Origin: Burkholderiaceae bacterium
GTDB taxonomy: Bacteria; Pseudomonadota; Gammaproteobacteria; Burkholderiales; Burkholderiaceae_C
Assembly: GCA_023260315.1 (NCBI GenBank)
Contig: JALQVQ010000070.1
Coordinates: 1-10,510, forward strand
DNA: 10,510 bases
Direction: 5' to 3'
Position 1 is the first letter of the stretch. Each line of letters starts with the position of its first letter. Position numbers and translations under genes: made by a program. The notes under the pieces are model-generated. The model had not been told where the DNA came from and searched no databases. It saw only the letters and a list, made by a program, of their open reading frames with translations. This document shows, one piece after another, positions 1 through 7,786 of this stretch.

Positions 1-93
1 AGTGGCGGTGGCAGCAACGTGTTGTTTATTGACTCGGCCGTAACGGCCAACAACCAAAGCACTTCGTTAAACGTTATCATTGCAACCTGCTGA
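1..93 (+). CDS. Possible C-terminal end of an unidentified upstream protein (partial)
   Basis: Frame 1 is open from the first base to a TGA at 91-93 (30 codons), while the other two forward frames close within about 45 bases. Third positions are mostly G or C, as in neighbouring genes. The peptide contains SGGGSN and ends in IIATC; I do not recognise it. If real, the gene ends only 41 bases before gtsA and the proposed operator at 66-81 lies inside its 3' end, which is unusual but possible. Thirty open codons in GC-rich DNA can also occur by chance, so this is a weak call. Confidence 0.3.
   Translation, partial: SGGGSNVLFIDSAVTANNQSTSLNVIIATC
66..81 (-). promoter_or_regulatory. Proposed LacI-family operator upstream of gtsA (site A)
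   Basis: Read on the minus strand the site is AATGATAACGTTTAAC. Aligned on the central CG it shares ATG, two A/T bases and AACGTT with sites at 8840-8855 and 8895-8910. It lies 54 bases upstream of the gtsA start. A weak sigma70-like promoter overlaps it (TTATCA at 74-79, 16-base spacer, TATCTT at 96-101; four of six matches in each box), which would suit repression by blocking RNA polymerase. The promoter assignment is much less certain than the shared motif. Confidence 0.5.
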
Positions 94-134
94 CCTATCT
101 TGGTCTCGCAAACCAACCTAATTTGGAGATACAC

Positions 135-1370
135 ATGAAACGTTCATTGCTAGCCATTGTTGCCAGCGCCACATTGGCGACCAGCGCCGTTGCCGCCGAA
201 TCCGTTGAAGTCCTTCACTGGTGGACATCCGGTGGTGAAGCGGCCGCCCTCGGCGTGCTGAAAAAGGACCTGGAAGGTCAAGGCGTCACCTGGAACGACA
301 TGCCCGTCGCGGGTGGCGGCGGTGAGGCCGCAATGACGGCATTGCGTGCACGCGTCACCTCAGGCAACCCCCCTTCAGCCGTTCAGGCATTGGGTTTTGA
401 CATCACCGACTGGGCCAAGCAAGGCGTCGTTGCTGACTTGAATAGCTTGGCCAAAGCAGAGAACTGGGACAAGGTTGTGCCCACCGCACTGCAAAAATTC
501 TCAAAGTATGACGGCAAATGGATTGCTGCACCCGTCAACGTTCACTCAACCAACTGGGTTTGGGCGAACAAAGCGGTTTTGGAAAAAGCTGGCGTGAAAG
601 AAATGCCTGCAACTTGGGATCAGTTCATTGCTGCTTTGGACAAAGTGCAAAAGGCTGGCTTCATCGGTTTGGCACACGGCGGCCAAGCTTGGCAAGACGC
701 GACGTTGTTTGACGGTGTCGTTTTGGCAACTGGCGGCGTTGAGTTTTACAACAAGGCATTCGTTCAGAAGGACCCCAAGGCCCTCAACTCAGCCACCATG
801 GTCAAGGCCTTTGACCGCATGAAGCAATTGCGCTCATACGTTGACAAAGACTTCTCAAACCGTGACTGGAACTTGGCGTCTGCCATGGTTATCGAAGGTA
901 AAGCGGGCTTCCAAATCATGGGTGACTGGGCGAAGGGTGAATTCCTGAATGCCAAGAAGGTACCCAACAAAGACTTCGCTTGCTTCCGTGTACCTGGTAC
1001 GCAAGGCATGGTGTCTTTCAACTCTGACCAATTCTTGATGTTCAAAGTTGGTGCTGCATCAGCGGGTGCGCAGTTGAAGTTGGCCAAGGCCATCATGAAC
1101 CCAAGCTTCCAAAGCGCGTTCAACGTGGTGAAGGGTTCTGTGCCTGCACGTACCGATGTGCCAAACACAGCGTTTGACGCTTGCGGTAAAAAAGGTATGG
1201 CTGACTTGGCTGAAGCTAACAAGAGCGGCAAGTTGGTGGGATCAATGGCCCATGGCCACGCGGTTCCTGCCTCAATCAAGAACGGTTTTTACGATGCGAT
1301 CACCGCACAGTTCAACGGTTCTATGACCAGCGCTGCGGCTGCAAAAGCCATGGCGCAAGCTGCTGAGTAA
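135..1370 (+). CDS. gtsA: Glucose/mannose ABC transporter, periplasmic substrate-binding protein
   Basis: This 411-residue protein captures the sugar in the periplasm and delivers it to the GtsBC permease. A Sec signal peptide is clear: MKR, a hydrophobic stretch, then AVAA followed by ES, with cleavage near residue 20-21. The mature protein opens with [12 protein letters not shown] and continues with [40 protein letters not shown] and MGDWAKGEF, in the order known from the Pseudomonas GtsA branch of family 1 binding proteins (COG1653). A TTG at 123 also opens the frame, but the ATG at 135 starts the signal peptide and has GGAG six bases upstream (125-128). It is the first gene of the importer operon, separated from gtsB by a terminator, so it may be expressed at a higher level than the permeases. 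Glucose or mannose is the family expectation; the substrate is not proven. Confidence 0.93.
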   Translation: MKRSLLAIVASATLATSAVAAESVEVLHWWTSGGEAAALGVLKKDLEGQGVTWNDMPVAGGGGEAAMTALRARVTSGNPPSAVQALGFDITDWAKQGVVADLNSLAKAENWDKVVPTALQKFSKYDGKWIAAPVNVHSTNWVWANKAVLEKAGVKEMPATWDQFIAALDKVQKAGFIGLAHGGQAWQDATLFDGVVLATGGVEFYNKAFVQKDPKALNSATMVKAFDRMKQLRSYVDKDFSNRDWNLASAMVIEGKAGFQIMGDWAKGEFLNAKKVPNKDFACFRVPGTQGMVSFNSDQFLMFKVGAASAGAQLKLAKAIMNPSFQSAFNVVKGSVPARTDVPNTAFDACGKKGMADLAEANKSGKLVGSMAHGHAVPASIKNGFYDAITAQFNGSMTSAAAAKAMAQAAE

Positions 1371-1400
1371 ACACAGACCTTTCTCGGAATCGATACCTAA

Positions 1401-1416
1401 CAGACCTTATGGTCTG
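1401..1416 (+). repeat. Small hairpin in the gtsA-gtsB gap
   Basis: CAGACC (1401-1406) and GGTCTG (1411-1416) form a perfect six-base stem around the loop TTAT. It lies 30 bases after the gtsA stop and just before the strong terminator. The left half CAGACCTT also occurs at 1374-1381. A stem here could protect the 3' end of gtsA mRNA from exonucleases, but this role is inferred. Confidence 0.45.
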
Positions 1417-1427
1417 AAATAGAAAGT

Positions 1428-1459
1428 CAAGAGGGGGCCACAAGCCCCCTCTTGTTTTT
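1428..1459 (+). terminator. Intrinsic terminator (probably leaky) between gtsA and gtsB
   Basis: CAAGAGGGGGC (1428-1438) pairs perfectly with GCCCCCTCTTG (1444-1454) around the loop CACAA, and five T follow at 1455-1459. An 11-base perfect stem with a T run is a textbook Rho-independent terminator. Because gtsB, gtsC and gtsD are downstream on the same strand with no obvious promoter of their own, it probably stops most but not all transcripts, giving more binding protein than permease. It ends only four bases before the gtsB ATG. Confidence 0.9.
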
Positions 1460-1463
1460 AATT

Positions 1464-2336
1464 ATGAAAAATCGTTGGCTACCCTCACTCGTCCTCAGCC
1501 CCAGTTTGCTGATGGTTGGCGTTTGCGTATACGGCTTCATCGCATTCACGTTCTATCTGTCGTTTACAACGTCTACCATCCTGCCTAATTTCAATTTGGC
1601 TGGGGTCGAGAATTACGAACGTCTGTTTTCGCTGAGCACTTTTTACAGCTCCTTACAAAATCTCGGCATATTTTCGTTTTTGTACATCACCATCAGCATG
1701 CTGTTGGGGATGACGCTGGCCATTCTCATCGACCAACGCATCCGTGCCGAATCCATCTTCCGGTCGATTTTTCTGTACCCCATGGCGTTGTCATTTATCG
1801 TCACGGGTACCGCCTGGAAATGGCTGCTCGACCCCAGCATCGGCCTCGAGCGGACGATGCATCTTTTGGGGTTTGAAAACTTCGTTTTTGACTGGATCAA
1901 AGATGGCGAAATGGCCATCTATACCGTTGTCATCGCCGCCGTATGGCAAACCTCCGGCTTCGTGATGGCCCTTTTCCTCGCTGGCCTGCGCGGCATTGAC
2001 AACGAGGTTTTGAACGCTGCGCGCGTAGATGGCGCAAAGAGCTGGCGCATCTACACGCGGATCATCATTCCGCAACTGGGTCCCAGCTTTATTTCTTCAT
2101 TCGTCATCTTGGCGCACATGGCGATTAAGAGCTACGACTTGGTTATTGCACTCACTGGCGGTGGCCCCGGACGCGCCACCTGGTTACCCTCGGTCTTTAT
2201 GTACCAATACACTTTCACCCGAAACGAGATGGCCGTTGGTGCTGCCAGTGCCGTCTTCATGCTGGTCGGCATCGCCATCGTGGTCGTTCCATATGTCCGT
2301 CGCGAAATGCGCCTCAACAAAGGAGGCAACGCATGA
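1464..2336 (+). CDS. gtsB: Glucose/mannose ABC transporter, permease subunit 1 (MalF type)
   Basis: This 290-residue inner-membrane protein forms half of the sugar channel with GtsC. About six hydrophobic segments are visible, beginning near residues 8-33. The cytoplasmic EAA loop that docks on the ATPase lies at about 181-204 (EVLNAARVDGAKSWRIYTRI), followed by IPQLGP. LTGGGPGRAT after it is typical of sugar permease subunits of this family. The ATG at 1464 fits the family N-terminus; a TTG at 1452 in the same frame lies inside the terminator stem and is unlikely. No Shine-Dalgarno sequence precedes the ATG: the only purine-rich run (1431-1437) is in the terminator stem and about 27 bases away, so initiation is odd. 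The gene overlaps gtsC by ATGA. Confidence 0.93.
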   Translation: MKNRWLPSLVLSPSLLMVGVCVYGFIAFTFYLSFTTSTILPNFNLAGVENYERLFSLSTFYSSLQNLGIFSFLYITISMLLGMTLAILIDQRIRAESIFRSIFLYPMALSFIVTGTAWKWLLDPSIGLERTMHLLGFENFVFDWIKDGEMAIYTVVIAAVWQTSGFVMALFLAGLRGIDNEVLNAARVDGAKSWRIYTRIIIPQLGPSFISSFVILAHMAIKSYDLVIALTGGGPGRATWLPSVFMYQYTFTRNEMAVGAASAVFMLVGIAIVVVPYVRREMRLNKGGNA

Positions 2337-3238
2337 GCCAGCCCATCAACCACGCACGCACCGTGTTAACGCCGAGCAAGAAGCCATCGAGCCTGACCTT
2401 CGACCGGGTTTGGCTCTACGCCATCCTGTTGATGTTTGCGTTTTTATTCTTGATGCCCATTTATGTGATGGTGATCAACTCAATCAAACCGCTCGATGAG
2501 ATTCGTGCAGGTAATTTGGTTGCACTGCCGCTGGCACCCACACTTGAGCCGTGGGTCCAGGCATGGAGTCAGGCGCAGATCGGTGTTCAAGCCACCGGGT
2601 TGAAGCCCTACTTCCTGAATTCGTTCCTGATGGTAATTCCGGCCGTGCTGATTTCAACAGCGCTTGGGGCGCTGAACGGCTACGTGTTGACGCAATTCAA
2701 GATTAAGGGCGGGACGCTGATTTTTGGTCTCGTTTTATTCTCCGTCTTCATTCCGTTTCAAATCGTTTTGATTCCAATGGCGAAGTTACTCGGGGAGCTT
2801 GGGCTCGCGGGAACCGTTAAAGGCTTGATCCTTGTCCACACGGTTTACGGTATCGGTTTTGGCACGCTGTTCTTTCGTAATTTCTATGCGGCGTTCCCGC
2901 AAGAGCTGGTGAAGTCGGCGCGCATGGATGGCGCTGGTTTCTTTGTTCTTTTTTGGCGGCTCATGCTCCCAGCCAGTTTGCCCATTGTTGTGGTCAACAT
3001 CATTTGGCAATTCACCAACATCTGGAATGACTTTTTGTTCGGCGCATCGTTCAGTGACTACTCGTCATACCCCCTCACGGTCGCACTCAACAACTTGGTG
3101 AGTAGCTCAACCGGCGTCAAGGAATACAACGTGCACTTTGCTGGCGCTTTCATCGCCGCATTGCCCACGCTCATCGTTTACATCGTCTCAGGCAAGTACT
3201 TCGTGCGTGGCCTGATGGCTGGCTCCGTCAAGGGCTAA
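2333..3238 (+). CDS. gtsC: Glucose/mannose ABC transporter, permease subunit 2 (MalG type)
   Basis: This 301-residue inner-membrane permease pairs with GtsB. A cytoplasmic N-terminus of about 26 residues precedes the first membrane segment (about 27-50, ending MVINSIKP). The EAA loop is at about 191-213 (ELVKSARMDGAGFFVLFWRL), followed by MLPASLP. The conserved PL at SYPLTVAL and the C-terminal GLMAGSVKG are typical of MalG-type subunits. Its ATG overlaps the gtsB stop codon (ATGA at 2333-2336), and a strong AGGAGG lies at 2321-2326 inside gtsB, so translation is coupled and efficient. Thirteen bases separate it from the ATPase gene. Confidence 0.93.
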   Translation: MSQPINHARTVLTPSKKPSSLTFDRVWLYAILLMFAFLFLMPIYVMVINSIKPLDEIRAGNLVALPLAPTLEPWVQAWSQAQIGVQATGLKPYFLNSFLMVIPAVLISTALGALNGYVLTQFKIKGGTLIFGLVLFSVFIPFQIVLIPMAKLLGELGLAGTVKGLILVHTVYGIGFGTLFFRNFYAAFPQELVKSARMDGAGFFVLFWRLMLPASLPIVVVNIIWQFTNIWNDFLFGASFSDYSSYPLTVALNNLVSSSTGVKEYNVHFAGAFIAALPTLIVYIVSGKYFVRGLMAGSVKG

Positions 3239-3251
3239 AGGAAATCAACTC

Positions 3252-4310
3252 ATGGCAGCTTTAACCATTCAAAACGTCTCAAAACAGTTTGGTCCAACCA
3301 AAGTTTTGCATCAAATTAGTCTTGACCTTGCCGATGGTGAGTTCTTGGTGCTCGTCGGTCCATCCGGCTGCGGCAAGAGTACCCTCATGAACATCGTGGC
3401 GGGCTTAGAGGAACCCAGCACGGGCCAGGTCACTTTGGGTTCGCGCGATATCACGCACCTGCCCCCCGATGAGAGAGACGTGGCCATGGTGTTCCAAAGC
3501 TACGCGCTTTATCCCAACATGACCGTGGCACAGAACATCGCGTTCCCCCTAGAGATGCGCAAGGTCCCCAAAGCAGAGCGTGAAGCCGCGGTCAAGAAGG
3601 TCTCGGGGATGCTTCAAATTGACCACCTGCTCGACCGCAAGCCCCGAGCGCTGTCAGGCGGGCAGCGTCAACGCGTGGCAATCGGTCGCGCGCTGGCCCG
3701 CTCACCGTCGCTGTTTTTATTCGATGAACCTCTGTCTAACCTCGATGCCAAATTGCGTGTCGACATGCGCGCCGAGCTGAAGAAGTTACACATGCGAACA
3801 GGGGTCACGACGATCTATGTGACGCATGACCAAGTCGAAGCGATGACGCTGGGTACCCGTATCGCGGTGCTCAAAGATGGCTTGATTCAACAACTCGCCA
3901 CGCCAATGGAGTTGTATGAACGACCCTCAAATTTGTTTGTTGCTGAATTCATCGGGTCCCCCAGTATCAACACCGCCGAGGCGAGCGTCGATGCATCGGG
4001 CGCCGTCATGTTGAGCGGTGCACACACGGGCGTTACGATCGACCCCGTCCACGCAGGCAAGCCCGTGATTTTCGGTATCCGTCCTGAGGACTTACTGGTA
4101 TCTGAGAGCGGCACGATCAGCGCCACCGTCACCCTGCTAGAACCCACGGGCGCTGAAAGCTACATCCTGGTGGATACGCCATTTGGCGAGTTCACACTTC
4201 GCATGCCCGGCCCTGGGGCCTTTAATCTTGGCGATCGGATGGCATTGAGCTTTGCAGCGGAAAAGGTTCACGTGTTTGATAAAGCAACGCAACAGCGCCT
4301 GAACGCCTAA
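3252..4310 (+). CDS. gtsD: Sugar ABC transporter ATPase (MalK/UgpC/GtsD type)
   Basis: This 352-residue ATPase powers uptake through GtsBC on the cytoplasmic face of the membrane. Complete motifs are visible: Walker A GPSGCGKST (36-44), Q-loop Q82 in FQSYALYPNMTV, signature LSGGQ (134-138), Walker B LFLFDEP (154-160), D-loop NLDAK and switch His192 (VTHDQ). The C-terminal third from about FIGSPSIN (234-240) is the MalK-type regulatory OB/TOBE domain, with FGIRPEDL conserved. The length suits the CUT1 family. AAAGGAAA at 3237-3244 provides the ribosome binding site. ATPases of this group are often shared between CUT1 importers, so the symbol rests on gene order. Confidence 0.93.
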   Translation: MAALTIQNVSKQFGPTKVLHQISLDLADGEFLVLVGPSGCGKSTLMNIVAGLEEPSTGQVTLGSRDITHLPPDERDVAMVFQSYALYPNMTVAQNIAFPLEMRKVPKAEREAAVKKVSGMLQIDHLLDRKPRALSGGQRQRVAIGRALARSPSLFLFDEPLSNLDAKLRVDMRAELKKLHMRTGVTTIYVTHDQVEAMTLGTRIAVLKDGLIQQLATPMELYERPSNLFVAEFIGSPSINTAEASVDASGAVMLSGAHTGVTIDPVHAGKPVIFGIRPEDLLVSESGTISATVTLLEPTGAESYILVDTPFGEFTLRMPGPGAFNLGDRMALSFAAEKVHVFDKATQQRLNA

Positions 4311-4343
4311 ACACTGAGACCACCGCAGACACGCCCAGCCCCA

Positions 4344-5366
4344 ATGCCAATCCCCCCAGCAGGCGTCCACGTGATCCAGCGTGGCGCGTTTGAAGCGTGG
4401 CTGATGCCACTTGGCGCACGGCTCATGCAAGTCTGGTGGCTCGAGGCGCCCGAGGGACCTCGCCCGCTGTGTCTTGGCTTTGAAAAGCCAACAGACTACC
4501 TCGCAGACCGGATGTCTATGGGGAGCGTCTGCGGACGCTACGGCAACCGCATTGCCGATGCGCAACTGATGCGTGCAGGTGAGCCTTTTCAACTGAGCAT
4601 CAACCACCCGATGGGGCATTGCATTCATGGGGGCGCCAATGGGTTTGGGTGGCGTGAATGGTCTGTCTCAGCCCAGAGCGAGCAGTCTGTGCTGTTCACA
4701 CTCCACTCGAGCGATGGCGACCAAGGCTTCCCGGGGGCCTGCGACGCCAGTATCCTTTATGCGTGGTCGGCTGCTGGCACCCTCACCTGGACGGCAAAGG
4801 CATCGGTCACTCGTCCCTGTCCGGTGAACCTGATCCCGCACCCATATTGGAATCTCGACGGTGAAGCCACCGTGACAGGACACCGGGTCTGGATCAACGC
4901 GGACCAATACCTGCCACTCGATCAGCGGGAGCTCCCGCTGCCGCTCGCGGATGTGTCAGGGACACCCTTTGACTTTCGAAAGCCACGCACCATCGGCCAT
5001 GACGACATCGCCATCATGGATGCAGCGCTGCGGATCGCTGATAGCGCGGAGCGGGGCCAACGTGACCCATTACCCACCGTTGCCCACTGTGAAGCGGGTG
5101 GTCTCAGGTTGACGGTACAAACCGATCGACCATTCGTACACATATACGCCGCGGCAGGGATGGCGCCGCAGCGCATCAGCGGGGCGGGGGCGGGGGCGGC
5201 TGCCGCACCGCGACCGCTGGGCGTCTCCCACGCCTTCGGCGCCGGCTTGTGCCTCGAAACGGAGGACTGGCCAAATGGTCCTGCCAATGATCGGGAAGAG
5301 GTTTGGTATGGCCCTGATCGTGCGTATCACCACACCGCGCAATGGACGTTCAGCCGGCTCGAATAA
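4344..5366 (+). CDS. galM: Aldose 1-epimerase (mutarotase)
   Basis: This 340-residue enzyme interconverts the alpha and beta anomers of aldohexoses, feeding the correct anomer to a kinase or dehydrogenase after import. Family landmarks are present: YGNRIADA (Arg69), CIHGG (His95), SSDGDQGFPG (123-131), NLIPHPYWNL with His166 as likely catalytic acid, and LETEDWPN with Glu305 as likely catalytic base. It begins 33 bases after gtsD with no clear ribosome binding site; the next ATG (4404) would cut into the first beta strands, so 4344 is kept. An oddity is the Gly/Ala-rich stretch SGAGAGAAAAP at 279-289, encoded by a GGGGCG-type repeat, where relatives usually have a short loop before the catalytic Glu strand. 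The 3' end lies close to or overlaps the next gene. Confidence 0.9.
   Translation: MPIPPAGVHVIQRGAFEAWLMPLGARLMQVWWLEAPEGPRPLCLGFEKPTDYLADRMSMGSVCGRYGNRIADAQLMRAGEPFQLSINHPMGHCIHGGANGFGWREWSVSAQSEQSVLFTLHSSDGDQGFPGACDASILYAWSAAGTLTWTAKASVTRPCPVNLIPHPYWNLDGEATVTGHRVWINADQYLPLDQRELPLPLADVSGTPFDFRKPRTIGHDDIAIMDAALRIADSAERGQRDPLPTVAHCEAGGLRLTVQTDRPFVHIYAAAGMAPQRISGAGAGAAAAPRPLGVSHAFGAGLCLETEDWPNGPANDREEVWYGPDRAYHHTAQWTFSRLE
5181..5199 (+). repeat. G-rich GGGGGC microrepeat inside galM
   Basis: Alternating GGG and GCG codons give three runs of four to five G separated by single C, followed by GG. They encode Gly-Ala-Gly-Ala-Gly-Ala. Such tracts are prone to slippage (in six-base steps here, keeping frame) and might form a two-tier G-quadruplex, although only three long G runs are present. 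Effect on expression is unknown. Confidence 0.55.
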
Positions 5367-5377
5367 AACATCGCACC

Positions 5378-6538
5378 ATGCCGTTTCAAATAGCGTCCCA
5401 TCACCGTGTTTTTGCCGCGTTTTTTCTTTATGCATTCAGCATGGGCGGCCTTTACCCCCGCTTGCCAGAGCTGCGTGCACAGCTCGGGATTGAAGAAGGC
5501 GCGCTCGGTCTCGCCCTGATGGGTGTGGCCACGGGCATGCTGCTATCGCTCACATTCATCGTTCCCAAACTGTCTGATACGGGCTATCGACGCCAACTGC
5601 TCACGCTGTTACCGCTGGTCTCCTTTGGTTTTGCGTTCGCGGCACACGCGAACAACGCGCTGGCATTATTCGGCGTGTTGCTGGCTATCGGCCTGGTTCT
5701 CGGCGTCATCGAGACGATCGTCAACGTTGAGGCAGATCGTGTGGAATTTCAACGCGGCAAACGCATCATGATTCGGGCCCATGCGTTTTGGAGTTTTGGC
5801 TTCTTTGGCGCAGGGGGTGTCAGTGCCATCGCCGCCCACGTCGGGATTTCACCGACTGTTCAACTCTGGGGAACAGCACTGCTCGTACTGGGCCTCACGG
5901 CCATGCTGTTGGGTGGCTACGAGCCCGCGCCGCCGCGGCAGGGCAACGACACAACGAATCCGACCGCGACCCCGAACTGGACCCTGCCAACGCGCGGCAT
6001 CATGCTGCTCGTCACGATCTGCGCGTCGGCCCTGTTGCTCGAAGGCGCGGGACTGGACTGGTCCGCAATCTACATGAGCGACGTCTTCCAAAGTACCCCC
6101 GCTGTCGCTGCGACGGCCGTCTCGGTTGTGGCGTTTTCACAAGCAACGACACGCTTTTTTGCCGATCACTTTGTCGATGCGTTTGGTGCCGTCAAAGTCG
6201 CACGCATCTTGTTGATTAATTTATTCATCGGCACAGCCATGGTCACATGGGCCGTTCATCCCGCCGTGGCCTTGGGCGGATTCGCACTCATCGGATTTGG
6301 CGCAAGCGCCCTGTTTCCGTTGGCGGTATCAGCCGCCGCACAACGAACCGATCGCCCCGCTCACCTCAATGTGGCGGCGATGGGACAAAACGGCTTCGTG
6401 ATTTTTCTGCTGGCACCACCGCTGCTGGGCTTCATCGCCGAACACCTGGGCATCCGGTGGTCTTTTGGTATCGCATTGCCACTGATCGTTATCAGCCTGC
6501 TCGTCAGCCATCGCCTCGGAGCCAGCGGCAAGACATAG
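5378..6538 (+). CDS. MFS transporter, YbjJ-like
   Basis: This inner-membrane transporter of 386 residues from the ATG at 5378 has about twelve hydrophobic segments. Features shared with E. coli YbjJ and related MFS proteins include the early PRLPELR loop, INVEADR-type sequence after the fourth segment region (VIETIVNVEADR), EGAGLDWSAIYM near the start of the second half, and GFGASALFPLAVSAAAQR followed by GQNGFVIFLLAPPLLGF. Substrate is unknown; the context suggests a sugar or sugar derivative, imported or exported. An in-frame ATG at 5342 would overlap galM by 25 bases and add twelve charged residues; 5378 is preferred because family members start close to the first membrane segment, but neither start has a good ribosome binding site. 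It is the last gene of the plus-strand operon, and its stop is six bases from the convergent stop of the DUF1479 gene. Confidence 0.85.
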   Translation: MPFQIASHHRVFAAFFLYAFSMGGLYPRLPELRAQLGIEEGALGLALMGVATGMLLSLTFIVPKLSDTGYRRQLLTLLPLVSFGFAFAAHANNALALFGVLLAIGLVLGVIETIVNVEADRVEFQRGKRIMIRAHAFWSFGFFGAGGVSAIAAHVGISPTVQLWGTALLVLGLTAMLLGGYEPAPPRQGNDTTNPTATPNWTLPTRGIMLLVTICASALLLEGAGLDWSAIYMSDVFQSTPAVAATAVSVVAFSQATTRFFADHFVDAFGAVKVARILLINLFIGTAMVTWAVHPAVALGGFALIGFGASALFPLAVSAAAQRTDRPAHLNVAAMGQNGFVIFLLAPPLLGFIAEHLGIRWSFGIALPLIVISLLVSHRLGASGKT

Positions 6539-6544
6539 CGGCTA

Positions 6545-7786
6545 TCAGTACCCCATCTGACGCCGTCCCAACGGACTCAGATCGCTGAGCATGGCACGGC
6601 CTTCAAAGCCCAGTTCGTAATTTTCTGCCGCAAAGTCTGGTGACGATGCGCCTGTCTCAAACGCCGCACGTTGCAGGTCTGAAAAGATGCGGTTTTTATC
6701 GCAATCGGGTGCAGCGCCGATGTAGATCACGTTGCTGTAACCCGTGCCTTGGTGTTTGTCTTCGACGCCATGAATCACATCGGGGTGCCACCAAACGGTA
6801 TCGCCTGCTTCAACTTGCGGGATGGGGCCGTAGCCGTCCAAAAGCATGGCGTGATACTGCTCGCTGACCAGCATCGCGCGCCCCGCTTGGGCACCGCACA
6901 ACTCGTCCTCGGGCACATCATCTTGCAGCGCTCGCAGGAGCATCCAGGGCACCGCATTGGCGATCGGCAAAACGTTCAGCGTGCCATCGCCAGGGCCTTG
7001 GCGCGTGAGCGCCGTCCAACCTTGAAAGGTCCGAAACATGCGACAGACCGCCGGTGACGGGATCTCGCGTGCCACCGTGCGATAGGCGGCATCAAAGGCG
7101 TCATAAGCCGAAAGATCACCACCAAAAATATGGCGGTAGACCTGCTGATAACCAGGGTCAATCCAGCGTTCGATGGTGCCGCCATCACAGTGTGGCGACA
7201 AGCCCAACGTGGCGTCGCCGGGCTGACGCTGACGAACACGATCAACGTAGGTGAGCTCTTGGTCGGGGTTGAACACATCAGCACCATCGTGCTGGTATTT
7301 CCACAGCCGGTTTAACCACTGGCGTGTGCGAGCCAATGCCTCAGACTGCCGGGCTTGCATCTGTGGCTTCGACCAATACACGCTGTAGATTTGTGGCTTT
7401 GAGCTGGCGAGTGCGCTGAAATATTGGTCGATCCCGCGCTTCTCTTCCATCCGCTCAAGGTATTTGACGTCATCCAAATAGTGCGCAATGTCGCTATTCC
7501 AGGCCTCAATTTGCGCTTTCGGGAAGACGCCCTTAATCACGACGCAGCCACGCCTCTTGATATTTTCGCGCTGAGCCTCGGTCACCTGATCCAAGGCATC
7601 AAAGGCGATTTCAGGCACGGGGCACTCGCCTTTTGCCCGAATGGCTTGAATGTCCGCAATGTCGCTCTTCAAGACTGCCGTCAGTGCCTCAAACCGCTCT
7701 TTGTAATCCGGTATCTGCTGGCGGAGTGTCCGCTTTGCGGCACGGATGGCATCGAGATAAGGGGCGTTTGGGCTTGGCTTATTCAT
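6545..7786 (-). CDS. DUF1479 family protein, putative Fe(II)/2-oxoglutarate-dependent oxygenase
   Basis: The 413-residue product resembles E. coli YbiU and other DUF1479 proteins, a group with the double-stranded beta-helix fold of Fe(II)/2-oxoglutarate dioxygenases. A full metal triad is visible: HCD (His199, Asp201) in LGLSPHCDGGTIERW and His339 in WWHPDVIHGVED. Downstream GYSNVIYIGAAP is a conserved strand. The natural substrate of the family is not known to me. The ATG at 7786 is chosen over a TTG at 7798 because GAGG lies suitably upstream, within the end of the repressor gene. That start overlaps the repressor stop by 8 bases, so the two are probably co-transcribed and translationally coupled. 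A fungal relative, GIG1, is reported as induced by N-acetylglucosamine, which fits a role near sugar metabolism but does not define a reaction. Confidence 0.88.
   Translation of the reverse strand: MNKPSPNAPYLDAIRAAKRTLRQQIPDYKERFEALTAVLKSDIADIQAIRAKGECPVPEIAFDALDQVTEAQRENIKRRGCVVIKGVFPKAQIEAWNSDIAHYLDDVKYLERMEEKRGIDQYFSALASSKPQIYSVYWSKPQMQARQSEALARTRQWLNRLWKYQHDGADVFNPDQELTYVDRVRQRQPGDATLGLSPHCDGGTIERWIDPGYQQVYRHIFGGDLSAYDAFDAAYRTVAREIPSPAVCRMFRTFQGWTALTRQGPGDGTLNVLPIANAVPWMLLRALQDDVPEDELCGAQAGRAMLVSEQYHAMLLDGYGPIPQVEAGDTVWWHPDVIHGVEDKHQGTGYSNVIYIGAAPDCDKNRIFSDLQRAAFETGASSPDFAAENYELGFEGRAMLSDLSPLGRRQMGY

Noticed and set aside
29-57. TTGACT at 29-34 as the -35 box of a gtsA promoter
   Set aside because: No acceptable -10 hexamer lies 16-18 bases downstream; the sequence there is CAACCAAA.
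135-147. ATGAAACGTTCAT at the gtsA start as a fourth operator
   Set aside because: It has five-base inverted arms, but the spacing between ATG and the central CG is one base shorter than in the three proposed sites, and the sequence is fixed by the start of the signal peptide.
764-1279. 171-codon open frame antisense to gtsA
   Set aside because: It lies entirely within the strongly supported gtsA gene, has no family resemblance and is explained by codon bias on the other strand.
4137-4628. 163-codon minus-strand frame across the gtsD end and galM start
   Set aside because: It overlaps two well-supported genes, and its translation shows no recognisable domain and many rare-residue clusters typical of a shadow frame.
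5788-6219. 143-codon plus-strand frame inside the MFS gene
   Set aside because: The MFS frame shows continuous membrane segments here; the alternative frame is Arg-rich, a common artefact of GC-rich DNA.
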